Source: Synechococcus sp. PCC 7335 (GTDB taxonomy: Bacteria; Cyanobacteriota; Cyanobacteriia; Phormidesmidales; Phormidesmidaceae). From it: a stretch of 64,000 nt of DNA. The stretch's first letter is position 1, and each line of letters opens with the position of its first letter. A program made the translations under genes and the position numbers. The notes beneath the pieces were generated by a model. The model made no database searches. It saw nothing but the letters and a program-made list of their open reading frames with translations, and was not told where the DNA came from. Of the stretch, positions 62,429-64,000 are shown piece after piece. The stretch spans positions 1,503,175 to 1,567,174 of the forward strand of contig NZ_DS989904.1 in the NCBI RefSeq assembly GCF_000155595.1. The letters run 5' to 3'.

Positions 62429-62629
62429 ATGGCAGCAGACTTCATCAAGCTCGACCAATTTCTGAAGATAATCAACGTCGTCCGCTCTGGCGGTGAAGCG
62501 AAGCTAATTATCCGCAGTGGAGAAGTTTTAGTGAACGGTGAGATGGAACTTAGAAGGGGTCGTAAGCTATATGACGAGGATATCGTGACTATAGAAGATA
62601 CCTCTTTTACAGTGCATATTTCCACCTAA
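62429..62629 (+). CDS. S4-domain RNA-binding protein
   Basis: A 66-residue protein consisting of one S4 RNA-binding domain: FIKLDQFLKIINVVRSGGEAKLIIRSGEVLVNGEME then RRGRKLYDEDIV. It is of the YaaA/YlmH-like minimal S4 type, expected to bind rRNA or tRNA-like structures; related small S4 proteins act in ribosome quality control or DNA-replication-linked loci. The start is taken at ATG 62429; an earlier in-frame start at 62381 would add residues unlike the family. Confidence 0.88.
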   Translation: MAADFIKLDQFLKIINVVRSGGEAKLIIRSGEVLVNGEMELRRGRKLYDEDIVTIEDTSFTVHIST

Positions 62630-62779
62630 GATTTCCAGTTAAGAAGATCTGCATCAGTATTAGGCGTTCTCTAGATGTCTTCTATAGGTCTTCTTCTATA
62701 GACCTTGCTTCTTGATACAGTCGAATTGCAAAGAACATTTTAGACTAGAGGTACATACGGTGCTATTTAGAGGAAAAGT

Positions 62780-63040
62780 ATGCAGCCTAAGATTGAGATT
62801 TATACCTGGAGTCGCTGTCCATTCTGTATTCGAGCTAAGTCTCTATTAGATAGGAAAGGCGTCGAATATACGGAGTATTGCATTGATGGCGATGAAGAGG
62901 CCCGTAGCAAGATGGCTGAACGTGCTGGGAGAAGATCGCTGCCTCAAATTTTTGTCGATGAGCGTCACATCGGCGGCTGTGATGATATCCACGCGCTTGA
63001 GCGCAAGGGCAAATTGGATAGTTTATTGAAAGCTGCCTAG
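62780..63040 (+). CDS. grxC: Glutaredoxin (GrxC type)
   Basis: An 86-residue dithiol glutaredoxin. The active site is WSRCPFCIRAK (Cys13 and Cys16), close to the GrxC CPYC/CPFC consensus. SLPQIFVDERHIGGCDDIHAL contains the cis-Pro and the glutathione-binding GG motif. It reduces protein-glutathione mixed disulfides in the cytoplasm. The start ATG 62780 follows AGAGGA at 62769-62774, a good ribosome site. Confidence 0.94.
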   Translation: MQPKIEIYTWSRCPFCIRAKSLLDRKGVEYTEYCIDGDEEARSKMAERAGRRSLPQIFVDERHIGGCDDIHALERKGKLDSLLKAA

Positions 63041-63063
63041 CTCTCGATTAATTTCAGTTGAAG

Positions 63064-63102
63064 TAGCCCTCTCTCTATAGGCTAGGAAGAGGGCTATCTT
63101 TC
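63064..63102 (+). terminator. Probable terminator after grxC
   Basis: Nine-bp arms TAGCCCTCT (63064-63072) and AGAGGGCTA (63088-63096) with a 15-base loop, followed by TCTTTC. It lies between the convergent grxC and lrtA genes; the short T-rich tail makes it a moderate call. Confidence 0.55.
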
Positions 63103-63171
63103 GAAAGCTCACCTTTGGTAAGAGGCGATAGAAAGCAAAGAGCAATCAAGGGAAAAGGCAACAGAAATTCG

Positions 63172-63846
63172 CTAGATAGCTTTTGCAACAGGAGTCAACC
63201 TGCTTGCCTTGTTCTCTTTGTGGTTGTTATTTTGAGCAACTTTGGTTTGGTGGTTCTGTCGAGGCTGTAGCAGACCGTAGCCCTTGTGGTTGCGCTCGTA
63301 GATAACATTAATTTCTCCAGTTTCTACGTTGCGGAACATGTAGAAGTCATGTCCAACGAGCTCTAGATTCTCGAGGGCAGTCTGTACAGTCATTGGCGGC
63401 ATCGCAAAGTACTTGCTGCGTACAACTGTGTCAGGTAGTTTGGGCTGGTGGTTGAGTACTTCGCTAATATCGGCATTGTGAGAAGTAATATCAGGCGCGT
63501 TGATAGTGGCATCGACGTCTGTTGGCCGTACAGTAGCGTGATCTTGATCGCGACGCTTCTCTTTGTATTTCCTAAGCTGGCGGGTAAGCTTATCGGTCAC
63601 CATGTCGATGCTGGCATATAGACTCTCGCTGCTCTCTTCAGCGCGAACAACGACATTGTTGAGGAAGACAGTGACTTCTGCGGTTTGTTTCGGGGCAATT
63701 CGGGGGTTGTTTTGGACAGACAGGCAGACATCTACTTTGTTGATAAGTGTTTGAAAGTGAGCGGTTGCCTTTTCGATTTTCTGATGTACATGACTACGGA
63801 TGGCGTCAGTGATCTCGATGTTTTTCCCCTGGATTACTAGCTTCAT
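63172..63846 (-). CDS. lrtA: Ribosome hibernation promoting factor, long form
   Basis: A 224-residue long HPF. It binds 30S subunits and pairs ribosomes as 100S dimers when growth slows; in cyanobacteria the gene is light-repressed (lrtA). The N-terminal domain is MKLVIQGKNIEITDAIRSHVHQKIEKATAHF with VCLSVQNNPRIAPKQTAEVTVFLN. The C-terminal dimerisation domain is VVRSKYFAMPPMTVQTALENLELVGHDFYMFRNVETGEINVIYER. The start is ATG 63846 behind GGGGAGG at 63853-63859, a strong ribosome site; the frame's upstream extension to 63903 is leader sequence. The remaining 150 bp to the window end are its long 5' leader and promoter region. Confidence 0.94.
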   Translation of the reverse strand: MKLVIQGKNIEITDAIRSHVHQKIEKATAHFQTLINKVDVCLSVQNNPRIAPKQTAEVTVFLNNVVVRAEESSESLYASIDMVTDKLTRQLRKYKEKRRDQDHATVRPTDVDATINAPDITSHNADISEVLNHQPKLPDTVVRSKYFAMPPMTVQTALENLELVGHDFYMFRNVETGEINVIYERNHKGYGLLQPRQNHQTKVAQNNNHKENKASRLTPVAKAI

Positions 63847-64000
63847 GAAGTAGCCTCCCCTGTGGCGGTTTAGTTTTATGCTTTTTAAGCCTAGCATCGG
63901 CATTTTGGCCGAGTATCAAACTGTCAAACTTTTTAAGCATCCGTTGATAAATCTTGACTTGAGCCTAGGATCCGATATGTAAAAAAAGTGCTAGTGGGTA

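Noticed and set aside
1-64000. tRNA genes and CRISPR arrays
   Set aside because: No cloverleaf with a T-loop GTTCGAxxC plus acceptor pairing and no regularly spaced direct repeats were found outside the hmpD coding repeats.

Overview
The window is chromosomal DNA from a cyanobacterium. It carries chlorophyll-pathway genes (a BciB-type 8-vinyl reductase and chlP), a PAM68-type photosystem II assembly factor, hetZ, hmpF with a pilus-chemotaxis operon, lrtA, and very frequent HIP1-like GCGATCGC octamers. Gene order and style suggest a Leptolyngbya/Phormidesmis-like or related non-marine-picoplankton lineage, but the genus cannot be fixed from the sequence alone. No tRNA, rRNA or CRISPR array was recognised.

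Layout. 1-9 kb: mostly housekeeping genes, namely a HigA-like antitoxin, a frameshifted bciB, nei, an AEC permease, a NblB-like HEAT protein, an RsbW-like anti-sigma kinase and asnS. 9-12.6 kb: a ParA-type ATPase overlapping the gene of a disordered coiled-coil partner (McdAB-like), a DsbA-like lipoprotein and a membrane protein. 12.6-18 kb: a PolX-like N-terminal HhH protein, a complete IS630-type element with a canonical -1 frameshift heptamer, hslO, and a histidine kinase whose three-helix sensor keeps the Cys/His pair and spacing of the ethylene-receptor domain. 18-29 kb: chlP, a NurA-domain nuclease, a metallophosphoesterase plus a decayed inverted copy of its 3' end, a duplicated-domain lipoprotein, a HAD phosphatase, a large autotransporter-like protein and a secreted protein. 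29-38.4 kb: an FHA-fused class A PBP, lspA, bioY, hemB, a sugar transferase, hetZ, pam68, rpsO and a Uma2 nuclease.

38.9-49.5 kb is a surface-polysaccharide locus: Wzx-type flippase, three glycosyltransferases, a methyltransferase, a WbaP/CpsE-type priming transferase and an O-antigen ligase/polymerase with TPRs. Its first half is visibly more AT-rich than its surroundings, as expected for exchanged glycan genes. A pilin gene with a strong terminator and glcD follow.

52-62 kb is the hmp locus for type IV pilus motility and phototaxis: hmpC (CheW), hmpD (MCP with three 108-bp tandem repeats) and hmpE (CheA with fused receiver) on the minus strand, with hmpF divergent. The separate CheY genes hmpA and hmpB are absent, and a short receiver-like remnant lies where hmpB would be expected. 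The right end carries an S4 RNA-binding protein, a glutaredoxin and the hibernation factor lrtA.

The items most worth following up are the divergent ethylene-receptor-like kinase, the McdAB-like pair, the hmp locus without free receivers, the bciB frameshift, and several strong intergenic palindromes.
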